From Parachlamydiales bacterium (GTDB lineage: Bacteria > Chlamydiota > Chlamydiia > Chlamydiales > Rhabdochlamydiaceae), in assembly GCA_027459675.1 (NCBI GenBank), contig DAIDHO010000002.1, forward strand, positions 29,645 through 93,644: DNA of 64,000 nucleotides, given 5' to 3'. Below the pieces are notes generated by a model. That model was not told the origin of the DNA, did not search any database, and saw only the letters and a program-made list of their open reading frames with translations. A program made the position numbers and the translations under genes. Shown piece by piece: positions 9,357-17,851 of this stretch. The stretch's first letter is position 1. Each line of letters opens with the position of its first letter.

Positions 9357-9375
9357 TATTCCCACTTATTCCCAC
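9357..9375 (-). promoter_or_regulatory. MraZ-box-like direct repeat
   Basis: Two CCCAC pentamers at 9361-9365 and 9371-9375 are separated by TTATT. On the minus strand this is TGGGA-N5-TGGGA, the 10-bp periodic TGGGN arrangement known for MraZ autoregulation sites. It lies about 140 bp before mraZ in the divergent region shared with the CT273-like operon, so it could affect either side. The alternative is a pair of imperfect DnaA boxes (TTATTCCCA). Confidence 0.55.
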
Positions 9376-9513
9376 TTTTTTATATTGCCTTGTAAATGGC
9401 TTGTTTTAAGAGAGTTAAAAATTTTAAAGAGCGCAAAAACGGGTCTCAATTTTGGAAAAATGTTGAAGAATTGAGGATTGAGTGTTAAATTGTGGCAAAA
9501 GATGGAAGTAGAA

Positions 9514-10017
9514 ATGTCGAAGTTCTTTTTTAGTGGATCCCATCATGCGAAACTGGATGCGAAAAATCGCTTTGTTCTTCCCCAGCAGATGCGTTTTGGG
9601 CTTGTGGAAAATGGGACTTTGGATTTTACCCTTGCGCTGGGACTGGGAGGGTGTCTTGCAATATATCGTCGAAGCGACATCGAGAAAATTGTCGATAGAT
9701 TTAAATCCAAACAACACCTGGCCAAATACCAAAAGTTTTTTACATTGTTTTTTTCTACTCTGCACCCAACCTCTTGTGATTCGGTAGGCCGTGTCATTCT
9801 TCCGCCCGTTCTAAAGAAAGCGGTGGATATTCGAGGAGAAATTGTGGTGGCAGGCGTCTTAGATAAAATCGAAATTTGGCCCAAAGAGCGGTATGACGCG
9901 GATTTAAAAGCTTCTCTGGAAGGGCGTCCAGGAGAGTTCAATTTAGCGTCTATGACTGAAGAAGCTTTTGCACTTTTAGCAGAAGAGGAGAACTTACGGC
10001 ATGACCTCCCCATCTGA
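9514..10017 (+). CDS. mraZ: Transcriptional regulator MraZ
   Basis: MraZ is a DNA-binding regulator of the division and cell-wall cluster, built from two AbrB-like repeats that form a ring. Both diagnostic D-x-x-x-R motifs are visible: LDAKNRFVLP near the N-terminus and CDSVGRVILP in the middle. The frame extends upstream to a TTG at 9478, but the ATG at 9514 has a good GGAAG ribosome site five bases ahead and gives the family-typical beginning (167 residues). It overlaps rsmH by 17 nt, the standard mraZ-mraW arrangement. Confidence 0.9.
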   Translation: MSKFFFSGSHHAKLDAKNRFVLPQQMRFGLVENGTLDFTLALGLGGCLAIYRRSDIEKIVDRFKSKQHLAKYQKFFTLFFSTLHPTSCDSVGRVILPPVLKKAVDIRGEIVVAGVLDKIEIWPKERYDADLKASLEGRPGEFNLASMTEEAFALLAEEENLRHDLPI

Positions 10018-10935
10018 GTTACCCTCCTCATCTGAGTTACATAGATCTGTCATGATTGAAGAGTGTTTAAAAGGATTTGAAGGGAGTGAGCTGACGACCT
10101 TCTTTGAAGGAACGGTGGGAGCGGGCGGACATACGGAAGCCCTTTTGAAAGCCCACCCGGAAATTGAGCGGTATATTGGGTGCGATCAAGATCCTGAGGC
10201 CCTTCAAATTGCAGAAAGTCGGCTGAAGCCTTGGAAAGAAAAAGTCGAGCTCGTCCGAGGTAATTTTATCGATCTCGATACGATTCTCTCTCGAAGGGGA
10301 ATCAAAGAAGTGAATGGTTTTTTTTTGACTTTGGGGTGTCATCTATGCAACTGGATCAAGGTGAAAAGGGATTTAGTTTTATGAAAAAGGGTCCCCTCGA
10401 TATGAGAATGGATCCTGATAGCGATTTGACAGCTGCGGATATTGTCAATTCGTATTCCGAAGAAAAATTAGGAGAGATTTTCCGGGAATTTGGCGAGGAA
10501 CCACAATGGAGGAGAGCTGCTCGAGCAATTGTATATGCACGTGCTAGCAAACCTATTGAAACGACTGAAGAGCTTTCTTCGATTCTTAAAAAATCGATGG
10601 GTTTAAAAAAAGGGGGACGACTCCATCCTGCAACTCTCATTTTTCAAGCGCTTCGTATTATCGTCAACCGAGAGCTAGAAGCCATTGAGAAAGGGCTTAC
10701 AAAGGCTCTGAAGTTTTTAGCGCCTCTTGGACGGATTGGAGCCATCAGTTTCCATAGCTTGGAAGATCGGATTGTTAAAAATGTACTGAGGGATGCCTGC
10801 TTTAGACCCAAAGATAAGCATGGAAAAGGATTTTTAAAAATTCTCACTAAGAAACCGTGGACTGCAGCACTCAAAGAAGTGCACCACAACTCTCGTGCGC
10901 GCAGTGCCAAAATGCGATTTGCTGAAAGGATATGA
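10001..10935 (+). CDS. rsmH: 16S rRNA m4C1402 methyltransferase RsmH (MraW), frameshifted
   Basis: The two halves together encode RsmH, which N4-methylates C1402 of 16S rRNA. The first half (from 10001) contains the SAM-binding motif GTVGAGGHTEALL and the region ending EVNGFF. The second half continues in another frame with DFGVSSMQLDQGEKGFSF and the C-terminal NSRARSAKMR. The frame changes at a run of nine T (10318-10326); ten T would join both parts into an uninterrupted protein of about 311 residues, the family's normal size. Possibilities are a sequencing error, transcriptional slippage on the T run, or an inactivated gene. The rest looks intact. ATGA overlap with ftsL. Confidence 0.88.
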
Positions 10936-11306
10936 AAAATCGTGCTGTTGCCACCTTTTTCACCCGCTTTTTCTTAGCGCTGGCTTTTGTAGGCTTTGCC
11001 CTTTATTCTTACTTAACAGAGCAAAACCGATGTACCGAACTTAAAATGCGTCTTCCTAAAATATGTAAAGAGATTGAGGCTATTCATCAAGAGAATGCAC
11101 AGCTTCAATATCAAATTGTGTGTTTTGAAAATCCTGATCATTTGCTAAGCCTTGCAAAAAATCGGGTCTATGCACATTTAAAGTTTCCTTTTACTCAAGA
11201 TATCCTTACGGTAAAAGAGGGGCTCGCGCTACAATGGCCTTCATCGAGCGAAATAACACCTAAAGCCAAACATGGAAGTACGGTTGTGATTGGCGCAAAG
11301 CAATAA
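10932..11306 (+). CDS. ftsL: Cell division protein FtsL-like
   Basis: This 124-residue bitopic protein has a short cytoplasmic N-terminus, one membrane helix (about residues 9-26) and an extracytoplasmic coiled coil (about 35-70) with an NPDHLLSLAKN segment typical of the FtsL/DivIC group. It lies between rsmH (4-nt ATGA overlap) and ftsI, the conserved dcw position occupied by CT271 in Chlamydia. FtsL scaffolds the septal synthase complex. Sequence similarity in this family is low, so the assignment depends mostly on topology and position. Confidence 0.8.
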   Translation: MKNRAVATFFTRFFLALAFVGFALYSYLTEQNRCTELKMRLPKICKEIEAIHQENAQLQYQIVCFENPDHLLSLAKNRVYAHLKFPFTQDILTVKEGLALQWPSSSEITPKAKHGSTVVIGAKQ

Positions 11307-11324
11307 ATAGAGCTTTTTCATCAA

Positions 11325-13271
11325 ATGCATCATACACGTTACCCGATGAAGCGACTGATTGTCGTGGCTGTTTTTGTCTTTTTTCTGTTTGCTCTTCTCA
11401 TCCTTCAATTTTATAAAATTCAAATTATCGATGGGGATAAGTGGCGCCGTGTAGCTAATAAGCAACACCATTTTTCAGTCATTGAACCTTATAAAAGGGG
11501 AGTTTTTTATTCGAGCGGAGGCCTTCGCAAAGGACATCCTGAAAAGCCCCAAGCTCTTGTAATGGATGTGCCCCACTTTCACCTCTATGTAGATCCAGCT
11601 GTGATCCCTTCCAAACATCACGCTAACATTGCCGATACCTTGAAAAGAATCACAGGAATCTCGTCACATGAGACAGAGAAAATCAAAGCCCAATTGGAAA
11701 AAAAAAGCCGCAGTCGCAAGTTGATCGTATGGCTCAACCCTGAAATGCGAGAGTCTATTTTAAAATGGTGGCAATCCTATGCTAAATCCCACAAACTCCC
11801 ACGCAACGCTCTTTTTTTCATCCAAGATTATAAAAGATCGTACCCGTTTGGAAAGCTGCTCGGTCAAATTCTCCATACTGTCCGATCGGAGCGAGATGTG
11901 AATACACAGCAGTGTATTCCCACAGGGGGTCTTGAATTTTCGCAGAATAAATTTTTACAAGGAGAGGATGGGAAAAGAGTGATTCTACGCTCTCCACGTC
12001 AGTCTCTAGATATGGGAAAAGTCACAAAAGAGCCTCGGCATGGGGCTGATGTATATCTGACCATTGACCCTCATTTACAAGCCATTGTTGAAGAAGAGAT
12101 CAAACAAGCGGTGATTAAAGCAGAGGCCAAAAGTGGGTGGGCGATCATTATGGATCCGTACACTGGCGAAATTTTGGCATGGGGGCAGTATCCTTTCTTC
12201 GAGCCTTCCAGATACCGCGATTATTTTAATGACCCTAAAAAGCAAGAAGATACTCTCATCAAAGGGATCACTGTTCCATTTGAACCAGGATCGACGATGA
12301 AACCCATTACGCTTGCTATTGCCCTCAAAGCCAACGAAGAAAGAGCCCGGCAAGGGAAGCCTCCTCTTTTTACCCCTCAAGAAAAAATCAAAACGGCGAC
12401 CCGAAATTTTCCTGGGCGCGGTAAGCCTCTCAAAGATACCCGTTTTCACAAATATTTGAACTTTGAGATGGGACTTCAAAAATCGTCTAACGTCTATATG
12501 GCAACGCTTATCGAGCGAGTTATCGAAAATTTTGGTGAAAAATGGTACCAAGATGCATTAGAGCACATCTTTGGTTTTGGGATTAAAACAGGGATTGAGC
12601 TTCCTGCTGAAAGCGCCGGCTTTCTTCCCAGACAAGGTAAAAAATACCCCAATGGGCGCGAAGTGTGGTCAAAAGGGGCACCTTATTCCCTTGCCATGGG
12701 TCATAGTATTCTTGCCAGCGCACTTCAAATGGTGCGTTGCTATGCGATCTTTGCCAATGGAGGATTTCAAGTGCGGCCGACTTTAATTAAAAAAATTGTA
12801 AGCCACGATGGAAAAGTCGTTTTCGAGCCTGCTAAGCACCCTCCCAAACGTTTACTTGCGCAAGAGTCCGTGGATCTGATCGTCAGAGCTATGCGATATC
12901 CCACAAAGCCAGGGGGTACCGCGAAAAGGGCTGATATTCCGGGCTATACAGAGGCAGGGAAGACCGCCACTTCTGAAAAAGTGATACATGGAGTCTATTC
13001 AAAAAAAGACCATATCTCCACTTTTCTGGGATTTGCACCTGCTACTAATCCCCGTTTTGTTCTCTCTGTGGTGATTGATGATCCGGCTTATAAATACATT
13101 CCAGGGGTGGGAAGAAACCAGGTAGGAGGGATTTGCGCAGCTCCTTGCTTTAGCGCAATCGGGCTTAAAACTCTTCAATATCTGGGCGTGGAACCCGATG
13201 ACCCCAAAAATGATGCGTGGTTGAAAGAAATTGACGATTTGAACAAACTCTATGAAGAGTGGAACCATTAA
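11325..13271 (+). CDS. ftsI: Penicillin-binding protein 3 / septal transpeptidase FtsI
   Basis: This 648-residue class B PBP has an N-terminal membrane anchor (about 10-30), a pedestal domain, and a transpeptidase domain with the active-site STMK (Ser323-Lys326) and SSN (387-389). The third motif reads KTAT (546-549) where most PBPs have KTG(T/S). It cross-links septal peptidoglycan using D,D-stem peptides. The start used is ATG 11325; ATG 11346 would remove seven residues and leave the anchor intact. It is followed by murE, as in the Chlamydia pbp3-murE-amiA order. Confidence 0.93.
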   Translation: MHHTRYPMKRLIVVAVFVFFLFALLILQFYKIQIIDGDKWRRVANKQHHFSVIEPYKRGVFYSSGGLRKGHPEKPQALVMDVPHFHLYVDPAVIPSKHHANIADTLKRITGISSHETEKIKAQLEKKSRSRKLIVWLNPEMRESILKWWQSYAKSHKLPRNALFFIQDYKRSYPFGKLLGQILHTVRSERDVNTQQCIPTGGLEFSQNKFLQGEDGKRVILRSPRQSLDMGKVTKEPRHGADVYLTIDPHLQAIVEEEIKQAVIKAEAKSGWAIIMDPYTGEILAWGQYPFFEPSRYRDYFNDPKKQEDTLIKGITVPFEPGSTMKPITLAIALKANEERARQGKPPLFTPQEKIKTATRNFPGRGKPLKDTRFHKYLNFEMGLQKSSNVYMATLIERVIENFGEKWYQDALEHIFGFGIKTGIELPAESAGFLPRQGKKYPNGREVWSKGAPYSLAMGHSILASALQMVRCYAIFANGGFQVRPTLIKKIVSHDGKVVFEPAKHPPKRLLAQESVDLIVRAMRYPTKPGGTAKRADIPGYTEAGKTATSEKVIHGVYSKKDHISTFLGFAPATNPRFVLSVVIDDPAYKYIPGVGRNQVGGICAAPCFSAIGLKTLQYLGVEPDDPKNDAWLKEIDDLNKLYEEWNH

Positions 13272-13279
13272 AATGTAAG

Positions 13280-14746
13280 ATGAAACTTAAAATTTTATTT
13301 AAAGGGATAGATCAAGTTCAGATCCGAGGAATGAAAGAGGTGGAAATCAAGGGAATTTCTGCGAATTCCAAAAGTATTGTCCCGGGCTATCTCTTCATTG
13401 CTAAAAGAGGAAAAAAATTTGATGGCTCGACATTCATTCCCGAAGCGATTCAAGGGGGAGCAGCCGCTATCCTAACAGATACGTATGATCCTTTCATCAC
13501 AGAAACGACTCAAGTGATCTATCCAGACCCTGGAGCGCTTGAATTTTTACTGGCAGAGAGATTCTATGAGAAGCCTTCGAAAAAATTGAAGATGATTGGC
13601 ATAACGGGAACCAATGGCAAAACGACAACCTCTTATTTAATTAAATACCTTCTCGAAAAACATAAGGAAAAATGCGGGCTTATTGGAACAGTTGCGTGGA
13701 TGACAGGAAAAAGAGTTTTTCCTCCAACGCATACCACTCCAGACTTTTTGACCTTAACCCGGTTACTTTCTGAAATGGTAGAAGCAAAGGCTACAACGGG
13801 TATCATGGAAGTGACCTCCCATGCTTTAGAGCAAAATCGAGTTCAAGGGATCGATTTTCAAGTCGCAGTTTTCACCAATCTTACTCACGATCATCTTGAT
13901 TATCATCCCACGATGGAAGCGTATGCACAGGCTAAAGCCCTCTTATTTAGAAGATTACTGCCTTCTGCTTCGGCAGTGATCAACATCGATGATCCTGCCT
14001 CTAATCTGATGATGCGAGAATGTCAAGCTCGGTTCTTAACGTATGGAGCCACATCTTTAGCAGAGCTGCGGGCGAGTGATTTGAAGATGACAGCTGGGGG
14101 GATGCAATTTAAAGTTCACTATAAGGGAGAGCTGCACGTTTTAAACACACAGTTGATCGGTAGATTCAATGTTTCGAATGTTTTAGCGTCAGTGGGAGTT
14201 GCTTTAATACAGGGGATGACGCTTCCTGCAATTTGTGAAGCAATGAAATCTTTTACTGGAGTTCCAGGACGTTTAGAGAGGGTTCCAAACCGAAAAAAAC
14301 TCCAAGTATTTGTTGATTTTGCGCACACCCCCGATGCGCTTGAAAAAGCTTTGAAAACGCTTCAAGAATTTAAACAGGGGCGTATCATTACCGTCTTTGG
14401 ATGTGGAGGGGACCGGGATGCTAAGAAAAGGCCTTTAATGGGGTTGATTGCTGAAAAGCTTTCGGATGTTTCTATTCTTACCTCTGACAACCCCCGCGGC
14501 GAAAATCCGTCAGAAATTGCACGTCAAGTGCTGGGGGGCTGTGAAAAGCCCGAGCAAACCATCGTCGAACTGGATCGAGAGAAAGCCATCGCAAAAGCCA
14601 TAGAAATTACTACCCCTCATGATATTATTCTCATTGCAGGTAAAGGGCATGAGACCACCCAAATTTTTGCCCACCGCACCATCCATTTCGACGACCGGAA
14701 AGTAGCAAAAGACGCTTGTGAACGGTGGCAGGGGATTTCTCAATAG
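13280..14746 (+). CDS. murE: UDP-MurNAc-tripeptide synthetase MurE (meso-DAP adding)
   Basis: This Mur ligase adds the third amino acid to UDP-MurNAc-L-Ala-D-Glu. The ATP loop GITGTNGKTTT is at residues 107-117 and the DNPR motif at 403-406. DNPR marks meso-diaminopimelate specificity in the family, so the peptidoglycan is predicted to be of the DAP type. The frame reaches back to a GTG at 13259 inside ftsI, but the ATG at 13280 gives the usual MurE beginning (488 residues) nine bases after the ftsI stop. The Lys-carbamylation and domain 3 regions appear intact. Confidence 0.94.
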   Translation: MKLKILFKGIDQVQIRGMKEVEIKGISANSKSIVPGYLFIAKRGKKFDGSTFIPEAIQGGAAAILTDTYDPFITETTQVIYPDPGALEFLLAERFYEKPSKKLKMIGITGTNGKTTTSYLIKYLLEKHKEKCGLIGTVAWMTGKRVFPPTHTTPDFLTLTRLLSEMVEAKATTGIMEVTSHALEQNRVQGIDFQVAVFTNLTHDHLDYHPTMEAYAQAKALLFRRLLPSASAVINIDDPASNLMMRECQARFLTYGATSLAELRASDLKMTAGGMQFKVHYKGELHVLNTQLIGRFNVSNVLASVGVALIQGMTLPAICEAMKSFTGVPGRLERVPNRKKLQVFVDFAHTPDALEKALKTLQEFKQGRIITVFGCGGDRDAKKRPLMGLIAEKLSDVSILTSDNPRGENPSEIARQVLGGCEKPEQTIVELDREKAIAKAIEITTPHDIILIAGKGHETTQIFAHRTIHFDDRKVAKDACERWQGISQ

Positions 14747-14869
14747 ATGTATTTGGTATAGGTAATATGTGGAAGTTGATATAAACCATAACAAATGAAA
14801 CTAAAGTTGGCTCAAAAAGTCCCAAAGAGGGATCAAAATTTATTGAGAAATACCCCTTAAGATAGATCT

Positions 14870-15544
14870 ATGCTAATATCTTTCTTCATGCGTTATTGTT
14901 GGTTTTTTCTCTTTTTGTGGATACCTCTGACCGCTGCTCCGCCAGCTAAGGTATATAAACCTTTACGCACTTATAAAATTTCTCTCCCGCAACATGCCAA
15001 GCCTTTGATTATTTTAGATCCAGGTCATGGAGGAGATGACGAAGGGGCTAAAATCCATTCCTTCATGGAGAAAAGACTCACCCTCCTAACGACCCTTTGT
15101 GCGAAGAAATACCTCGAGGAGATGGGATATCGGGTGATTGTAACTCGCAGCAAAGACGTCTTTATTCCTCTTCACCGCCGCGTCTCCATTGCGAATAAAA
15201 CGAAGGCTGTCCTTTTTGCCAGCATTCATTACAATTCTTCTCCTTCTCCTGATGCACATGGCATTGAAGTGTTTTACCATAGCTCTAGCGACCTGAAACG
15301 GCAGAAAGGATCGCGAAAGCTTGCAAGCTCTGTCTTAAGCGAATTACTCACGTGTACGAACGCGCACTCACGAGGAGTCAAAAGCGGAAACTTTCATGTC
15401 ATCCGTGAAACTTCCATGCCGGCTATCCTGGTCGAAGGCGGTTTCATGACCAATCGGGAAGAGCGTAACCACCTGCGTGATAAAAAATATCTAGAAAAAA
15501 TTGCCAAAGGGATTGCTCAAGGCATCGATAAATATCTAAAATAG
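14870..15544 (+). CDS. amiA: N-acetylmuramoyl-L-alanine amidase AmiA
   Basis: This 224-residue protein has a signal peptide (hydrophobic 8-22, AAPPA cleavage region) followed by an Amidase_3 domain. The zinc ligands and catalytic residues are visible: DPGHGG, the MEKR glutamate, IHYN histidine and the late VEGGF glutamate. It cleaves the amide between MurNAc and the stem peptide in the periplasm. No LytM or AMIN domain is present, so it is a minimal enzyme. It closes the cell-wall cluster, as the amidase CT268 does in Chlamydia. ATG 14888 is an alternative start. Confidence 0.93.
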   Translation: MLISFFMRYCWFFLFLWIPLTAAPPAKVYKPLRTYKISLPQHAKPLIILDPGHGGDDEGAKIHSFMEKRLTLLTTLCAKKYLEEMGYRVIVTRSKDVFIPLHRRVSIANKTKAVLFASIHYNSSPSPDAHGIEVFYHSSSDLKRQKGSRKLASSVLSELLTCTNAHSRGVKSGNFHVIRETSMPAILVEGGFMTNREERNHLRDKKYLEKIAKGIAQGIDKYLK

Positions 15545-15565
15545 GACTGTGGCTTAAAAATCGAC

Positions 15566-15598
15566 CGAACTTTAGCTTAAGGCAACAGGTCTAATAAC
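15566..15598. repeat. Dispersed palindromic repeat, copy 3 (single arm, reverse)
   Basis: Reads GAACTTTAGCTTAAGG followed by CAACAGGTCTAATA, the reverse complement orientation of the consensus arm with a small change at the core. It lies downstream of amiA. Confidence 0.65.
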
Positions 15599-15673
15599 GC
15601 CCTTCAAGACCTGCCGCCTTATCTTCCTTAAGAGTAACTTTTTGATTCTTTTTCGGTGATACGTTATAATTGG

Positions 15674-15704
15674 ATTGAACTTTAGCTTAAGCAAGAGGCT
15701 TAAT
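15674..15704. repeat. Dispersed palindromic repeat, copy 4 (single arm, reverse)
   Basis: Contains GAACTTTAGCTTAAGC followed by AAGAGGCTTAATAG, the reverse orientation. It lies ten bases from the 3' end of the tRNA-Arg gene and forms an inverted pair with copy 5. Confidence 0.72.
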
Positions 15705-15713
15705 AGAAAAATT

Positions 15714-15787
15714 CGTCCTCGGCGCGAGTTGAACGCGCGACCTGCCGCTTAGGAGGCGACCGCTCTATCCACCTGAGCTACGAGGAC
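15714..15787 (-). tRNA. tRNA-Arg (anticodon CCU)
   Basis: The minus strand folds as a complete cloverleaf: acceptor GTCCTCG/CGAGGAC, D arm with GCTC...GAGC, anticodon stem GTCGC/GCGGC with loop CTCCTAA (anticodon CCT), and T arm GCGCG-TTCAACT-CGCGC. The 3' CCA is not encoded. It reads the AGG arginine codon. It is bracketed by inverted copies of the dispersed repeat. Confidence 0.95.
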
Positions 15788-15798
15788 AACCGAACTGA

Positions 15799-15828
15799 TT
15801 AGATCTCTTGCTTAAGCTAAGGGTTCGT
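15799..15828. repeat. Dispersed palindromic repeat, copy 5 (single arm, forward)
   Basis: Reads TTAGATCTCTTGC, then the GCTTAAGC core and TAAGGGTTCG. It starts 12 bases from the 5' end of tRNA-Arg and faces copy 4. Confidence 0.72.
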
Positions 15829-15882
15829 TGTTTTGATGAGAATTTTTGTCCTACTTTCAATTGTACTGAGAAGAAGGAATCT

Positions 15883-17283
15883 ATGGAAGCAGATATCGGC
15901 CTGATAGGACTTGCCGTCATGGGTCAAAATTTAGTTTTAAATTTGAATGACCATGGTTATAAAGTCGTTGTCTTTAATCGAACTGTTTCAAAAGCCGATG
16001 ATTTTCTAAAAGGGGCTGCTCAGGGCACGCAGGTCATAGGAGTTCATGCCTTAAAAGATTTTTTTCAAAAACTGAAGCGTCCTCGGAAAGTGATGCTCAT
16101 GGTGAAAGCAGGTGCTGCTGTCGACGCATTGATCGAGGAGTCTCTTCCCTTTCTTGAGGCAGGGGATATTTTAATCGACGGAGGGAATAGCCTCTATTTA
16201 GATACTGAGAGACGGGTCAAAGATCTCGAAGCAAAAGGGATTTATTTTTTGGGGGTCGGGGTCTCGGGAGGAGAGGAGGGCGCCCGGCACGGGCCTTCGA
16301 TGATGCCTGGAGGGAGCCCAGCCGCCTGGCCGTTTCTCAAGCCGATTTTTCAAGCAATTTCTGCAAAAGCTGAAGATGGATCTCCCTGCTGTGACTGGGT
16401 GGGAGAGGGTGGTGCGGGTCACTATGTCAAAATGGTGCATAATGGGATCGAATATGGCGATATGCAACTGATTGCGGAAGTGTACCAGCTTTTGCGAGAT
16501 TTAAGAGGCTGCACCGAAAGAGAAATCAGAGAGATTTTTGCTCAGTGGAATCAAGGAGAGCTTAAAAGTTATTTAATTGAGATCACTACCCAAATTTTTG
16601 AGAAGCGAGATCGGGATGGTATGCTTATCCTCGATAATATTTTAGACGTAGCGGGTCAAAAAGGAACGGGCAAATGGACAGGGATTAACGCTTTGGAACT
16701 GGGCGTTCCTGTGACGCTCATCGTAGAATCGGTGTTTGCTCGGTATTTGTCATCTCTCAAAGAAGAGAGAATCGAAGCGTCCGCTCTCTATAGCAATCCT
16801 ACAAATAAGGCCTCGATTGAGATTCGTTCGATTGAAGCAGCTCTTTATGCCTCCAAAATTGTCAGTTACGCGCAAGGCTTTATGCTCATGCGGGCGGCTG
16901 CTAAAGAGATGAAGTGGAATCTGAACTATGGGACGATTGCTCTTCTATGGCGGGGAGGTTGCATTATTCGGAGCCAATTCTTAGGAGAAATTCAGAAGGC
17001 GTTTGCCCAAAATTCTTTCCTTTCTTCTCTTCTTCTGGATCCGTTTTTTAAAGAGGAAATCACTCGATCTGAGAAAGGATGGAGAGAGACAGTTGCCAAA
17101 GCTGTGCAAGCGGGTATTCCAGTCCCTACGCTGGCTTCTGCTCTCACTTTTTTTGATGGTTATCGATCGGCGCGCCTTCCCGCCAATCTGACTCAAGCGC
17201 AGCGGGACTTATTTGGAGCGCATACCTATGAACGGGTAGATAAGCCGAGGGGACAATTTTTCCATACGGAATGGAGCAAATAA
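15883..17283 (+). CDS. gnd: 6-phosphogluconate dehydrogenase, decarboxylating
   Basis: This enzyme oxidises 6-phosphogluconate to ribulose-5-phosphate and CO2 with NADP+ in the oxidative pentose phosphate pathway. The Rossmann motif GLAVMGQNL lies at the N-terminus and the substrate signature GVSGGEEGARHGPS near residue 125. The frame runs back to 15808, but the ATG at 15883 has a strong AGAAGGAA site and gives 466 residues, the normal length. The next gene, a cyclophilin, begins 13 bp downstream on the same strand. gnd near lepA and the ATP/ADP translocase is a chlamydial order. Confidence 0.95.
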   Translation: MEADIGLIGLAVMGQNLVLNLNDHGYKVVVFNRTVSKADDFLKGAAQGTQVIGVHALKDFFQKLKRPRKVMLMVKAGAAVDALIEESLPFLEAGDILIDGGNSLYLDTERRVKDLEAKGIYFLGVGVSGGEEGARHGPSMMPGGSPAAWPFLKPIFQAISAKAEDGSPCCDWVGEGGAGHYVKMVHNGIEYGDMQLIAEVYQLLRDLRGCTEREIREIFAQWNQGELKSYLIEITTQIFEKRDRDGMLILDNILDVAGQKGTGKWTGINALELGVPVTLIVESVFARYLSSLKEERIEASALYSNPTNKASIEIRSIEAALYASKIVSYAQGFMLMRAAAKEMKWNLNYGTIALLWRGGCIIRSQFLGEIQKAFAQNSFLSSLLLDPFFKEEITRSEKGWRETVAKAVQAGIPVPTLASALTFFDGYRSARLPANLTQAQRDLFGAHTYERVDKPRGQFFHTEWSK

Positions 17284-17296
17284 AAGGAGAATTAAA

Positions 17297-17851
17297 ATGA
17301 AATGGATCGTAGCTTTATGTTTATTATTTACAGCCCCTGCATTTACAAAGGAGAATCCAACGATGCAACCACCCAATCCTGTTGTCAAAATTGAAACCAA
17401 TATGGGGTCTTTTGAAGTCACCCTGTTCCCGTCTGTTGCCCCCAAAGCATGTGAAAATTTTCTCACGCTTGCGCAACAAAACTACTATAACGGAACTGTG
17501 TTTCACCGCATTATTCCTGGATTCATGATTCAAGGGGGAGATCCTCAAGGAACAGGGAGGGGCGGACAGTCAATTTGGGGTAAACCTTTTGAAGATGAGT
17601 GCAAAAATGAGGTGAAATTTGATAAGCCTGGATATCTTGCGATGGCCAATGCAGGTTTTAACACCAATGGAAGCCAGTTTTTTATTACGACAGTTCCTAC
17701 CCAATGGCTTAACATGAAACATACTATCTTTGGCCAAGTGACACAAGGGTATGAGGTGGTAAAAGCCATTGAAGGGAAGGGAAGTCAAAGTGGAAAACCT
17801 TCTTCCAAGGTGGAGGTTATTAAAATGACCGTGATGTCTAATCAGCCTTGA
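17297..17851 (+). CDS. Secreted cyclophilin-type peptidyl-prolyl isomerase
   Basis: This 184-residue protein starts with a signal peptide (about 1-18) and continues with a cyclophilin domain: [35 protein letters not shown], and NGSQFFIT carry the catalytic Arg and hydrophobic pocket residues. It catalyses proline cis/trans isomerisation, probably in the periplasm. It follows gnd closely and is likely co-transcribed. The last 14 bp overlap the convergent lepA end. Confidence 0.92.
   Translation: MKWIVALCLLFTAPAFTKENPTMQPPNPVVKIETNMGSFEVTLFPSVAPKACENFLTLAQQNYYNGTVFHRIIPGFMIQGGDPQGTGRGGQSIWGKPFEDECKNEVKFDKPGYLAMANAGFNTNGSQFFITTVPTQWLNMKHTIFGQVTQGYEVVKAIEGKGSQSGKPSSKVEVIKMTVMSNQP

Noticed and set aside
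9292..9513. A replication origin near dnaA2 and mraZ
   Set aside because: Only two imperfect DnaA boxes (TTATTCCCA) are present, in a 10-bp periodic layout that fits a MraZ site better; no AT-rich unwinding element plus box cluster was seen.
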